Part shown: in pieces, positions 38,434-46,382 of the stretch | How positions within the stretch are numbered: the first letter of the stretch is position 1 | Layout of the letters: each line of letters starts with the position of its first letter | Source: Lautropia sp. | Lineage (GTDB): Bacteria > Pseudomonadota > Gammaproteobacteria > Burkholderiales > Burkholderiaceae_E | Assembly: GCA_030527825.1 (NCBI GenBank) | Contig: JAUNAC010000001.1 | Span: forward strand, 1-64,000 | Reading direction: 5' to 3' | Length of the DNA stretch: 64,000 nt | Translations under genes and position numbers: made by a program | Notes under the pieces: generated by a model | Databases searched by the model: none | The model's input: only the letters and a program-made list of their open reading frames with translations | Told to the model about the DNA's origin: nothing

Positions 38434-39311
38434 TGATGAACAAACCGGTGATCGGCGCCTCGCGTCCCCTGTCAGCCCAGACCATCGGCACACTCTGGCA
38501 GGCACACCCTTTTTTTTCCCCTGATGGTCTGGGCCGCCAGGCAAATCCGGCCATCCATGCAGCATGGGCACCCCGCCAGCATATCGCCCCCGCAGCACCT
38601 GCCGTCACCCGCACCAGTGGTCGGCAGGCGCAGGCTGGATTCGAAGAGGTTACGCTGCTGCTGGACGGGGATCTGATGGTCCACACGACCATACCTGACG
38701 CGGGCAACCAAACCAATACCCTGGTGCAAACAGGTGATGTTCTCTGGAATGGCGCCGGCAGCGGTATATTCACCGAAAAACGGGTCGGCCCCGTCCTGAA
38801 CCGGACGGGAGGCATCCTGTCGGCTCTGACCCTGTGGATCAATCTGCCCGCCCGGTTCAAGGCGAGCGCCCCCTGTCTGCAGCATCTGCGAAGTGCCCTG
38901 GTCCCCACAATTGCACTGGATGGCGAGGCCGGGAGCATGCGCCCGATTGCCGGGCGGTTCAAGGACTGTGAAGGCCCCATCGAAACGGTACAGCCGCTCC
39001 AGCTCTGGGATATACATGTCCGGGCAGGCTCCAAGGTATCGCTGCCGCTGCCTGCGGGGTGGTATGCCCAGATACTGGTGCTGGCCGGCTGCCTGGACAT
39101 GGCATTCTGGCCCGATCCCCTACACGCCCCCCAACTGGTACTTCTGGATGCCGCTGGCGATGGTGTGACCTTCACCGCCCGGGAAGCGGCACATCTGGTA
39201 CTCCTGTGCTGCGAACCGCTGAACGAACCGGTGGCCATCCATGAACAACTGGTCCTGAACACATCGTCACAGCTGGCAGAGACCCGAACACGCCTCGCGA
39301 GCGCAGACTGA
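38433..39311 (+). CDS. pirin-like protein lacking the metal ligands
   Basis: The protein aligns with pirins along both cupin domains. Conserved stretches include LTLWINLPA, RPIAGRF followed by EGPIETVQPL, VSLPLPAGWYAQ, and EPLNEPV near the C-terminus. The usual RHPHRGFE motif reads GRQAQAGFE, and the usual GIVHSE motif reads GIFTEK. All four iron ligands (three His and one Glu) are therefore missing. Candidate starts are GTG 38430, ATG 38433 and ATG 38436, all overlapping or abutting the nosL stop, so it is coupled to the nos operon. A metal-free binding or regulatory role is more likely than dioxygenase activity. Its role in N2O respiration is unknown. Confidence 0.85.
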   Translation: MMNKPVIGASRPLSAQTIGTLWQAHPFFSPDGLGRQANPAIHAAWAPRQHIAPAAPAVTRTSGRQAQAGFEEVTLLLDGDLMVHTTIPDAGNQTNTLVQTGDVLWNGAGSGIFTEKRVGPVLNRTGGILSALTLWINLPARFKASAPCLQHLRSALVPTIALDGEAGSMRPIAGRFKDCEGPIETVQPLQLWDIHVRAGSKVSLPLPAGWYAQILVLAGCLDMAFWPDPLHAPQLVLLDAAGDGVTFTAREAAHLVLLCCEPLNEPVAIHEQLVLNTSSQLAETRTRLASAD

Positions 39312-39326
39312 CGATCATCGGGACAC

Positions 39327-40754
39327 TCAGGTTTGTACAAGCGCCGCGCGGGCAATGACTCGACTGGTCAGATCAGTCGCCTCCCAATGTGGCATGTGGC
39401 CGATTCCTGGCAGCAGATACAGCGCGGTGCCCGGCGGGGCGTTCAGTGCCTGCTGCCAAGGGATAATGGCGTCTTCGCGACCATGAATCAGGGACAGAGG
39501 AACGCTCAACCCGGACAAAGTGCCTGTGATGGAATGGCTCTGGCGGCCGGTGACATCCACAATGCTATCCATCAGCTGGTAAAGCTGCGGCCGGGCAGAT
39601 GACAGGCGGGACCACATCGCCCGCAAGGCGGCAGGAGCACTGCGGTAACGGCGAACAGTCAGTCGCGACAGCGCATCGGCCAGTGTCTGTTCGTCACTGG
39701 CCTCCAGAACCGACAGGAGAAAATCCCGGTTAACCTCCTCCCCAAGTCCGCTGGGCGCCAACAATACCAGCCCCGCCAATTCCGCACGTCGATCACACAG
39801 GGCTGCCAGTTCAGCCGCTAACAGTCCACCGAACGAATGTCCCACGAACAACCAGGGAGGCTGCAGACGGGCGATCGACGCGGGTAGGCCAGCAACCATA
39901 TCCGGGCATATTGCCCGCAGGGCTGCATCCAATGCGGACACTGCCTGAGAAACGGTTTCAACCGAGGCTGAGCTGTACCCGTGGCCGGGCAAATCCAGCG
40001 CCAGGACATTCAATCCAGATCTGACCAGGCTCAAAGCCGTGGCCGACCAGACGTTTACGTCGCCAAACATGCCGTGCAGCAATACCACTACCGGCAGCAT
40101 ATTGGGCTGACGCAGACGGGACGGCCAGTATTTCAAATGTATGTTGCCGAACGGCGTGGGCAACAAGGTCTGCTCAGCAGCAGGGTGCGCACTAGTAGGT
40201 TTTTCAGATGGAAGTGAAGACGGCTTCTCGGGCAACACACGTTGCATGAAGACGAGATCCCGCCAACGGCCGAATTTCCGGCCCACTTCCGGCAACAGGC
40301 CCGTCTGGACGAAACCCAGACGCTGGTGCAGACGCCGTGAACCCGCATTGTCCGCATCGATGGCCCCCACCATCACATGGACGCCCATGGACTGCGCAAT
40401 CGGGAACAGGGCCTTGATAAGGGCACTGCCCACGCCACGCCCCTGATACGCCTGATGCACATGGACGCTGTGTTCTACCGTGTGACGGTAACCAGGCCAG
40501 TTACCACGAAAAGGGCCAAAACTGGCATAGCCAAGAATGGCACGACGCTCATCGACCCACTGGCCATGGGCTGCCTCGGCCACCAGCACGGGAAACCCCG
40601 CTTCGGTCCGGGATCTGAACCAGGACAACCGCTCATCCAGATCGACAGGTGCTTCAGTGTAGACCGCGGTCGATCCAGCAATCAGGGCATTGAAGATGTC
40701 CAGAATGGCCGGCAGATCCTCAACCCGCGCCTGCCGGATCAGAAACGGCTGCAT
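39327..40754 (-). CDS. fusion of GNAT acetyltransferase and alpha/beta hydrolase
   Basis: The 475-residue protein joins two enzymes. Residues 1-165 are a GNAT N-acetyltransferase of the phosphinothricin-acetyltransferase type (IRQARVEDLPAILDIFN, then VHVHQAYQGRGVGSALIKAL, the acetyl-CoA loop, then HQRLGFVQTG). A Pro- and Ser-rich linker follows at about 175-200. Residues 205-475 are an alpha/beta hydrolase with oxyanion LLHGMFGD, nucleophile GHSFGGL, and final GIGHMPHWE. The frame is continuous, so it is a real fusion or a fused reading frame. It overlaps the stop codon of the upstream secreted-protein gene by one base, so the two are co-translated. Substrates are unknown. Confidence 0.85.
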   Translation of the reverse strand: MQPFLIRQARVEDLPAILDIFNALIAGSTAVYTEAPVDLDERLSWFRSRTEAGFPVLVAEAAHGQWVDERRAILGYASFGPFRGNWPGYRHTVEHSVHVHQAYQGRGVGSALIKALFPIAQSMGVHVMVGAIDADNAGSRRLHQRLGFVQTGLLPEVGRKFGRWRDLVFMQRVLPEKPSSLPSEKPTSAHPAAEQTLLPTPFGNIHLKYWPSRLRQPNMLPVVVLLHGMFGDVNVWSATALSLVRSGLNVLALDLPGHGYSSASVETVSQAVSALDAALRAICPDMVAGLPASIARLQPPWLFVGHSFGGLLAAELAALCDRRAELAGLVLLAPSGLGEEVNRDFLLSVLEASDEQTLADALSRLTVRRYRSAPAALRAMWSRLSSARPQLYQLMDSIVDVTGRQSHSITGTLSGLSVPLSLIHGREDAIIPWQQALNAPPGTALYLLPGIGHMPHWEATDLTSRVIARAALVQT

Positions 40755-41194
40755 CAGCGTGCGATGTCACCTTTCAGAGCAACCCCGACAATAAAGGCGC
40801 CAGCATGGCACTCATATTCGGTGCTGCTCTTAAACTCGTTCTTTTTGTAGTAGCTGACCACATTGACAACCCGGGTGCCCCCCTGATCCCGGGCAGATTG
40901 CTGAAGCTTTTTGACAGCTGACAGGAAAGCCCAATGGCAAGCATCCGTGTCGCTCTTGCCAAAGCCGTTGGTCTTTTTGTTGCTGATGAGATCAGCACGA
41001 ATGATCTTGCCACCCCCGCGTCCGAAAACCAGTGCAATGCCCGGATCCAGCACTTCCTTGGCCGAGCCTTTACTGCCGGTATAGTTCAGTGCATCCTTGA
41101 TCGGCAATAACAGCCTTGTATCCCGTGCCTGGACGCCAGCAGCACTGCCCAGAACTGTCAAAGCTACGGCCAGCGATGTCACGACTTTTTTCAC
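40754..41194 (-). CDS. small secreted protein of unknown function
   Basis: The 146-residue protein has a clear signal peptide (core TSLAVALTVLGSAAG, cleavage after VQA). The mature protein is 123 residues with two cysteines (in DACHWAF and YECHAGAF) that may form a disulfide. It starts at a GTG with AGGGAG upstream. Similar small exported proteins are sometimes mislabelled as excinuclease subunits; I cannot give a function. It precedes and overlaps the GNAT-hydrolase fusion gene. Confidence 0.82.
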   Translation of the reverse strand: MKKVVTSLAVALTVLGSAAGVQARDTRLLLPIKDALNYTGSKGSAKEVLDPGIALVFGRGGGKIIRADLISNKKTNGFGKSDTDACHWAFLSAVKKLQQSARDQGGTRVVNVVSYYKKNEFKSSTEYECHAGAFIVGVALKGDIAR

Positions 41195-41298
41195 AGATCA
41201 CTCCCTTCGTCATTTGTTGACAGGCTCCCGGCCATGATAAGCACAAGGTCCCTGACAGATCAACCTCCTGGGCGAACAACAAACACCGGGAAAACATC

Positions 41299-41493
41299 AT
41301 GATTTCGATTCTGCTGGCGAGCTCTTCCTGTCAGAAGGACTACCTGCATGAGGCACTGGATGAAGCTGACCGCGAGCGCTGTCAACAGGTACCGGGCCTG
41401 GTGGATCGGGTTGACTGGCGAAGCAGCCGTTTTCTGAAGCAGCAGGCCATGACGGCGCTGGCGGCGGGCGCCAGGCATTCGCTCAGTTCCTGA
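41299..41493 (+). pseudogene. 5' fragment of a 4'-phosphopantetheinyl-transferase-like gene
   Basis: The 64 residues contain ALDEADRERCQQVPG and VDWRSSRFLKQQ, a pattern typical of the N-terminal region of PPTases found with aryl-polyene clusters (DEADR, then a W-x-SR-x-LK motif). The frame ends at a TGA that lies inside copy B of the 50-bp repeat, and nothing beyond resembles the catalytic half. The catalytic Mg-binding part is absent, so the product cannot act. The call rests on a short motif, so it is moderate. Confidence 0.55.
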
Positions 41494-41746
41494 TGTCTGT
41501 ATTTTCCATGGCAGAAGCCCCACACCGATGAGACGCAACGGTGCGCACCGTGCGAAAGTCATCTGCCACCAGCCGGTACCCCGTCTCACGCTTGATATGG
41601 TCGATCAGATCAATGGCATCGATGCTGTCGATCTCCAGATCTTCATAGATATTGGCCTCTGGCACGATTCGAGCCGGATCGATTTCGAACAATTCAACCA
41701 TCGCCTTGCTCAGCATCGCGCTGACCTGCTCCCTGCTCAGCATCAT
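41483..41746 (-). CDS. acyl carrier protein with a replaced C-terminus
   Basis: The protein begins MMLSREQVSAMLSKAM and carries the phosphopantetheine serine in DLEIDSIDAIDLI, as in aryl-polyene ACPs. Helix III is cut off after the DDFRTVRTV segment: the last 17 codons are encoded by the 50-bp repeat and do not match an ACP. The normal gene would be roughly the same length with a different final helix. It overlaps the start region of the upstream ACP by 4 bases. It may be non-functional or only partly folded. Confidence 0.8.
   Translation of the reverse strand: MMLSREQVSAMLSKAMVELFEIDPARIVPEANIYEDLEIDSIDAIDLIDHIKRETGYRLVADDFRTVRTVASHRCGASAMENTDIRN
41488..41537 (+). repeat. 50-bp direct repeat, copy B, at the scar of a truncated lipid cluster
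   Basis: Identical to 20759-20808. On the left it ends the PPTase-like fragment. On the right it supplies the last 17 codons of the second ACP gene read on the minus strand, replacing that protein's normal end. It thus marks a deletion or insertion junction. Confidence 0.95.
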
Positions 41747-42018
41747 TTGCTCCCGGCGCCCTGCTGCTTCGTCCCGATAAAACGGGCCAGCGAGTCCACG
41801 CTCTGAAAGTGCTCACGCAGCGTTGCATTCTCGCCATCGAGGCGAAAGCCAAAGGCTCTTTGCAACGCCAGCCCCAGTTCCAGCGCATCCACCGAATCCA
41901 GGCCCAGACCATCTGCGCTGAACAGAGGAGCCTGCTCATCAATGTCGGCCGGCGTCATGTCTTCCAGATTCAGACTCTCGATGATCAACGCCTTGATGGA
42001 CCGCTTCAGGTCATCCAT
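41743..42018 (-). CDS. acyl carrier protein of an aryl-polyene-type cluster
   Basis: The 91-residue protein starts at MDDLKRSIKALIIESLNLE. The 4'-phosphopantetheine attachment serine is in DGLGLDSVDALELGLAL. I chose the ATG at 42018; the longer frame runs into the acyltransferase gene. Paired ACPs after an acyltransferase are a hallmark of aryl polyene biosynthesis loci. It overlaps both neighbours by a few bases. Confidence 0.88.
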   Translation of the reverse strand: MDDLKRSIKALIIESLNLEDMTPADIDEQAPLFSADGLGLDSVDALELGLALQRAFGFRLDGENATLREHFQSVDSLARFIGTKQQGAGSK

Positions 42019-42820
42019 GCATGTGCTCCCGCGCAAAATAGTCCTGTAAATAATCATTCAGCCGACGGGAAGCAATGGGCATCGGCTTTCCGGCCAGCCA
42101 TTGCGCCGGATCAATATCCGCCCCCACCCGCAGCTCGTAACAATACTTTATGCGCGGAATTTTATACCAGGGCTGCCGTTTCTTGAGGCCAGGCGGTGAC
42201 ATTCTCACCACCACAGGCGTAATCACCCGGGCGCTGCGCAGCCCGATCGACACCGCCCCCCGGTTAAGGCGAATCACACCATCTTCCCCCGTGCGCGTTC
42301 CTTCGGGAAAGATCAATAGCGCATTCCCGTCACGCAGCACCCGGTCAGAATCCGCCAGCACCCGTTCCGACACATCATTGCGCACATAGTCACAGGCCAA
42401 AATCGGCCAGCGCATGACCGGGTTGTCCAACAGCGATGCCTTGACCACGCAATCCAGCCCCGGTACATACGCCACAAAAAACAGAACATCCAGCAGCGAC
42501 GGGTGATTGGCCAGAATCAGTTGACCTGGCCGCCCCAGACGTTCAAAACCTTCCTGCCGGACAGAAATCACACCTGACCAGCGCAACCATGCCAGCAACA
42601 TGCGCCAACTGACGGCCACCAGCCGACGTGCCCGCATCCGCTGTCGCCTGCCGCCTCCCGCCAGGGGCAGCATTAACAGTATGAACAGCAGGCCAACCCC
42701 ACCAAAAGCCACAAATGCCAGCATCACAGCCAGAAAGCGCCCGGCGAATGCCAACCCTTCCCGCCACGGGCGCCATCCCATCCTGTCTCCCCTTTTCACA
42801 TCAGGCACTCCCAGTGCCAC
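42011..42820 (-). CDS. 1-acyl-sn-glycerol-3-phosphate-type acyltransferase
   Basis: The 269-residue PlsC-family enzyme has an N-terminal membrane helix pair (FLAVMLAFVAFGGVGLLFILL), the catalytic NHPSLLD motif (Hx4D) near residue 104, and the FPEGTR motif near residue 170. In aryl polyene clusters such enzymes are thought to attach the lipid anchor. It overlaps the ketosynthase-like gene by 25 bases and the first ACP by 8. Confidence 0.9.
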   Translation of the reverse strand: MALGVPDVKRGDRMGWRPWREGLAFAGRFLAVMLAFVAFGGVGLLFILLMLPLAGGGRRQRMRARRLVAVSWRMLLAWLRWSGVISVRQEGFERLGRPGQLILANHPSLLDVLFFVAYVPGLDCVVKASLLDNPVMRWPILACDYVRNDVSERVLADSDRVLRDGNALLIFPEGTRTGEDGVIRLNRGAVSIGLRSARVITPVVVRMSPPGLKKRQPWYKIPRIKYCYELRVGADIDPAQWLAGKPMPIASRRLNDYLQDYFAREHMHG

Positions 42821-43515
42821 ATCTGTCGCTGCCCCGGTACATCAAACTGACGTTCCTGGCACACATGATGACGAATCCAGTCCAGTGCTCCCCAATAGCC
42901 AGACCTGACCTCCGCATTAAGAGGCTGCCAGCCCAGGGACCAGTCCTGTCCGGGAACCAGCACCATGGCCAACGCATACGGCCACGGCGCACGCGGTACC
43001 CGCGGTGCCGCATATTCTGGTAATAGTGGCTCATCGACCACGACGACCAGTACCGCCGGATGCCCATCCGCCAGCAGCCCGCACCCCTCCACCACCCCGG
43101 TTTCCAGCAGGGCGGAACGGGCGCTCAGGGCTGTATTTTCACTGGTATCCCCCCGCAACATCGACCATTGCCCGACCAGCGCATTGTGCACCGACAATGC
43201 GAATGACGTAGGCGAAACCTCGCCATCGCGCAGCAAGCCCAGCCAAAGTGCAACACTCCGGTTGATCTCGCCATCATGCGACACATACACCATCGGCATG
43301 TGCTCCTGCTCGCCCAGCAAAGGCCATGCGGCCTCCACCATCATACGGGCTGAGGCACTCAGGCGCCGTCTCTGCATCGGTGCCAAAAAATCCAGCGTGG
43401 GGGATCTGGGCGGAAAATCCTCCGCTGCCATGCCCATTGCCCAGGCCCGCCAATCTGCTTCCTGTCCCATACGCCCACTGACAGCACGCCAGCCCCTGAT
43501 GGAAAACCTCAGCAT
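42796..43515 (-). CDS. beta-ketoacyl synthase-like chain-length factor
   Basis: The 239-residue protein belongs to the short ketosynthase N-terminal-like family of aryl polyene loci. Recognisable are the opening FSIRGWRAVSGRM, the region FLAPMQRRRLSASARM, and the segment SPTSFALSVHNALVGQWSML. The expected active-site Cys is replaced by Ser in the SVHNA region, so it acts as a chain-length partner and not as a condensing enzyme. AGGGAGGGG precedes the ATG. It is the first gene of the four-gene stump; 43516-43756 holds only promoters. Confidence 0.85.
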   Translation of the reverse strand: MLRFSIRGWRAVSGRMGQEADWRAWAMGMAAEDFPPRSPTLDFLAPMQRRRLSASARMMVEAAWPLLGEQEHMPMVYVSHDGEINRSVALWLGLLRDGEVSPTSFALSVHNALVGQWSMLRGDTSENTALSARSALLETGVVEGCGLLADGHPAVLVVVVDEPLLPEYAAPRVPRAPWPYALAMVLVPGQDWSLGWQPLNAEVRSGYWGALDWIRHHVCQERQFDVPGQRQMWHWECLM

Positions 43516-43756
43516 CGCCCCTCCCTGGATTAGTCATGTTTCCCGGCACATAGCCAATTCGCAATCATGCCGTAAAACGTGCCATCCCATGGCCTCTAGA
43601 CGAAACCAAGCGTCGCAGATTCAACATCTGTCCTCCCAATCAGGCCGCCCATCCGTTATCAATCCATTCCCGGTTCCATTCAATGCTGCTTTCTGCCATA
43701 CCGCGGCATAATCTGGACGTCCCTCGCTGGCTTACTCTTTCCCACTCTCCTCATTC

Positions 43757-44377
43757 ATGAACGCTGCGCAACAGCTGGCAAACCTGCGGCCGCAGATGCT
43801 GTCCTACGCCACCCACCAACTGGGCGACAGTGCACTAGCCGAAGACGTTGTCCAGGATGCCTTCGTTGCAGCCCTCGACAAATCCGAAGCCTTTCGCGGT
43901 GAAGCTGCCCTGAAAACTTGGGTTTTCGCCATCCTGAAACACAAGATTACTGACGCCCTGCGGCACCGCTACCGGCGTCAGGCGCGCGAAATTGCCATTG
44001 AGACTGAAGATCCCGAAGGAGACGAACTGGAAGCCATACTGTTTCGGAAAGACGGCCACTGGGCAACCGGCGAAACCCCGGCTGATGTCGGCACCCCCGA
44101 ACAGCTATTGAGTAACCGTGAATTCTGGCAAATTCTGCAGCGATGCCTGAACGGACTGCCTGGTATCCAAGCGCAGGTTTTCATGATGCGTGAGCATTTT
44201 GGCCTCAGTACAGGAGAAATCTGCCAGCAAACCCAGCTCTCCAGCAATAACATCAATGTCATGCTTTATCGGGCCAGGTTGAAACTGCAGAAATGTTTGC
44301 AACTGTATTGGCTGGGCGATGGTGCCCAGCCATCAGCCTCCCCGCGACTCCGTAAAACCGACGGCCACGCTCCATGA
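43757..44377 (+). CDS. ECF-type RNA polymerase sigma factor
   Basis: The 206-residue protein has sigma region 2 (LAEDVVQDAFVAAL, then RGEAALKTWVFAILKHKITD) and region 4 (LPGIQAQVFMMREHFGLSTGEICQ, then the recognition helix SSNNINVMLYRARLKL). An unusual stretch of about 45 residues separates them. The next gene overlaps by 4 bases and encodes a zinc-finger-like partner, so they form a sigma/anti-sigma pair. The regulated genes are not visible. Confidence 0.9.
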   Translation: MNAAQQLANLRPQMLSYATHQLGDSALAEDVVQDAFVAALDKSEAFRGEAALKTWVFAILKHKITDALRHRYRRQAREIAIETEDPEGDELEAILFRKDGHWATGETPADVGTPEQLLSNREFWQILQRCLNGLPGIQAQVFMMREHFGLSTGEICQQTQLSSNNINVMLYRARLKLQKCLQLYWLGDGAQPSASPRLRKTDGHAP

Positions 44378-44643
44378 AGCCCCCAGCACCCGCTCACAGC
44401 AAATGCCTGCGTGTCACTCGACTGATTTCCGCTGCACAGGATCAGGATGAGAGCCTTTCCCTGACCGACCGCCTGATCATGCGGCTACACCTGTCCATCT
44501 GCCCGCACTGTCGCAGATTTCGTCGCAACACGCGCACCCTGCACCAGGTCATGAAACACTATTCAGACCCCGACATCTGCGCCACACCAGCGTCTGCCTC
44601 ACAAGGTGACGGGACTGTGGACACATCTACCAAGCAGCCATAG
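44374..44643 (+). CDS. zinc-finger anti-sigma-factor-like protein
   Basis: The 89-residue protein has the zf-HC2-type pattern H-x3-C-x2-C in HLSICPHCRRFRRN near residue 47, as in small ZAS anti-sigma proteins. No membrane helix is present. The ATG overlaps the sigma factor stop, so expression is coupled. Its function as inhibitor of the adjacent sigma factor is inferred from position. Confidence 0.72.
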   Translation: MKPPAPAHSKCLRVTRLISAAQDQDESLSLTDRLIMRLHLSICPHCRRFRRNTRTLHQVMKHYSDPDICATPASASQGDGTVDTSTKQP

Positions 44644-44849
44644 CACGGCGAATCGGGTTCAGTTCAGATACCACGCCCCATCTGCGCTCCCTGGATACGG
44701 GCCGCAAACAGCTCCTTGACAAAGGTCAACACCCCTGACTCACCCTCAACCTACAATGTCCCGCAGGTTGAGGCCCCCAAACCCGCCCTAGGCGCGCCAG
44801 GTGCCTCGTTCCGGACAGAACAACAATGATTATTTCCCGGCAATTCCTG

Positions 44850-44885
44850 CCCGTCTCTTCTCTATCGGAGACGGGTTTTTTTTTT
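44850..44885 (+). terminator. strong intrinsic terminator with a 10-base T tract
   Basis: CCCGTCTC pairs perfectly with GAGACGGG around a 10-base loop and is followed by ten T residues. It can end the sigma/anti-sigma transcript or a short RNA starting after the -10-like TACAAT (44752-44757). The stretch 44644-44932 contains no credible protein gene. Confidence 0.85.
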
Positions 44886-44932
44886 GCCCTGACACGCTCT
44901 GCCGGCGCAGTCACCCGCCGCGATCGGTCACT

Positions 44933-46060
44933 TCAGTTGCCAGGGACGGAATTTTTCGTCAGTGGCACTCGCCTGACGATAACCCGCCGGTCAGGCTGCA
45001 GGCAGGCGACGGTATGCGTCAATGTTCCTGGTGTCTGGTCACAGCCCGATGAATAGTCTTCTGTAGCCCCCTTGGCCTGAACATTCATCGGCAGCACCAC
45101 GCCCAGACGCTGCAGCACGGCCTTAACGGTTGTGGCCCGGCGCATCGACAACTGTTCGTTATAGCCCCGCCCACCCAAACGGTCTGTGTAGCCTATCACC
45201 ATCAAAGCATCCGCATTCGAAACCACCTGTTTCAGATCATCTGCGAACGCATGCAGTTTCTGTCGATCCTCTGCGAGAATGTCACTCTCGTTGTAGCGAT
45301 CGAAGCGGAAACGGACCTCTACCTCTAACGGCATTGCGGCAGGCACTGGCACAGGCAGCTGTGGCCGAACATTCTGAACGGCCTGCACCTGCTTGACCGA
45401 ACACTGTTCGGACAACCGCTGTGCATCATCTGTCAGGTCTTCGGCCATCTGGATATAAGGACTGGCATGTCTCCATCCCCCCTGACGGATCTCGTTGCCC
45501 GCGTGCACCAGCTCAACTTCCGCACAAGCCAGGCGGGTTGCCGCGCAACGCATCCCCTGCGTCTCCTGACGCAGGCGCGCATGGCGTTCCCACAGGTCAT
45601 CGCGCAGTCTGCGGGCACCGTTGACCAATGGCGTATCACTGACATCCGGCATTTCGCCAGCCTCCAGGCGATCCAGAATCCCGGTCGCCTGGGCCAGCGC
45701 AGCCTTGGGAAAGCCGCCGCGATCATTGCGGGTATATTCGTGAAAACTGACATCCAGCCAGCACTGCGCCTTTGCCAAGGCATAGTTGCCCAGACGAATG
45801 CCTTTGTCACTGTTGAGTGCCGCAATCCTGGCCTGTGTAGCCCGATAGATCCCCTGATCACGTGCAATCTGCGAATCTTCCATTTGCTGGAAGGGGGTAT
45901 AGGATGCCTGCTGCCCACGCTGGGCCACTGATGTGACATCCTCCGCCCTGGACTCGCCGGACGCAGACTTGCCCACGTCCTGGGGAGTGGCCGCGCAGCC
46001 TCCCAACATCAATGACAGCAGCAACGCAGCAGCAGGCGTGCAATGACGTGTATTCACCAT
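44933..46060 (-). CDS. OmpA-domain lipoprotein
   Basis: The 375-residue protein is exported as a lipoprotein (lipobox LGGC near residue 22). The middle part, residues 40-235, is helical and unknown, with a DUF4398-like tendency that I cannot confirm. The C-terminal OmpA/MotB domain binds peptidoglycan (VEVRFRFDRYNESDI, then VIGYTDRLGGRGYNEQLSMRRA). It ends in ACLQPDRRVIV. It should tether the outer membrane to the cell wall. Confidence 0.88.
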   Translation of the reverse strand: MVNTRHCTPAAALLLSLMLGGCAATPQDVGKSASGESRAEDVTSVAQRGQQASYTPFQQMEDSQIARDQGIYRATQARIAALNSDKGIRLGNYALAKAQCWLDVSFHEYTRNDRGGFPKAALAQATGILDRLEAGEMPDVSDTPLVNGARRLRDDLWERHARLRQETQGMRCAATRLACAEVELVHAGNEIRQGGWRHASPYIQMAEDLTDDAQRLSEQCSVKQVQAVQNVRPQLPVPVPAAMPLEVEVRFRFDRYNESDILAEDRQKLHAFADDLKQVVSNADALMVIGYTDRLGGRGYNEQLSMRRATTVKAVLQRLGVVLPMNVQAKGATEDYSSGCDQTPGTLTHTVACLQPDRRVIVRRVPLTKNSVPGN

Positions 46061-46294
46061 GATGTATTAACAGCCACGTGCAACAAGCCGGCATAAACAG
46101 GCAATTCCCTGCATGCCTTGCCATGGCCCATCCCTGTTTGTGGTTGGACGAATCACGCAAGGCTAAGCCAACACTTTCGTGCTGCTGCCCCCAACCTGAC
46201 GGGAGGGCAAAAAAAGCCGATACACAGATCTAACACCATCCAGCACACCACAGAGCAGTACAGCAAACCCCGCCAGCCGAATCTGAGCCTATAG

Positions 46295-46325
46295 AAAAGC
46301 CCCTGACAGCATGTCTGCCAGGGGC
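46295..46325 (-). terminator. intrinsic terminator of the copper-radical oxidase gene
   Basis: On the minus strand GCCCCTG and CAGGGGC form a stem extended by four more pairs with one mismatch, followed by TTTTC. It lies 58 bases after the oxidase stop codon. The rest of 46061-46382 shows nothing. Confidence 0.75.
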
Positions 46326-46382
46326 CTGTCAATCCGGATCATCAGTGCCGGAAGCGGTCAAACTGCTGTGCCCTGATGAGCC

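Noticed and set aside
38378-39355. A 325-codon minus-strand open frame
   Set aside because: It is antisense to the pirin-like gene, which aligns with a known family along its length.
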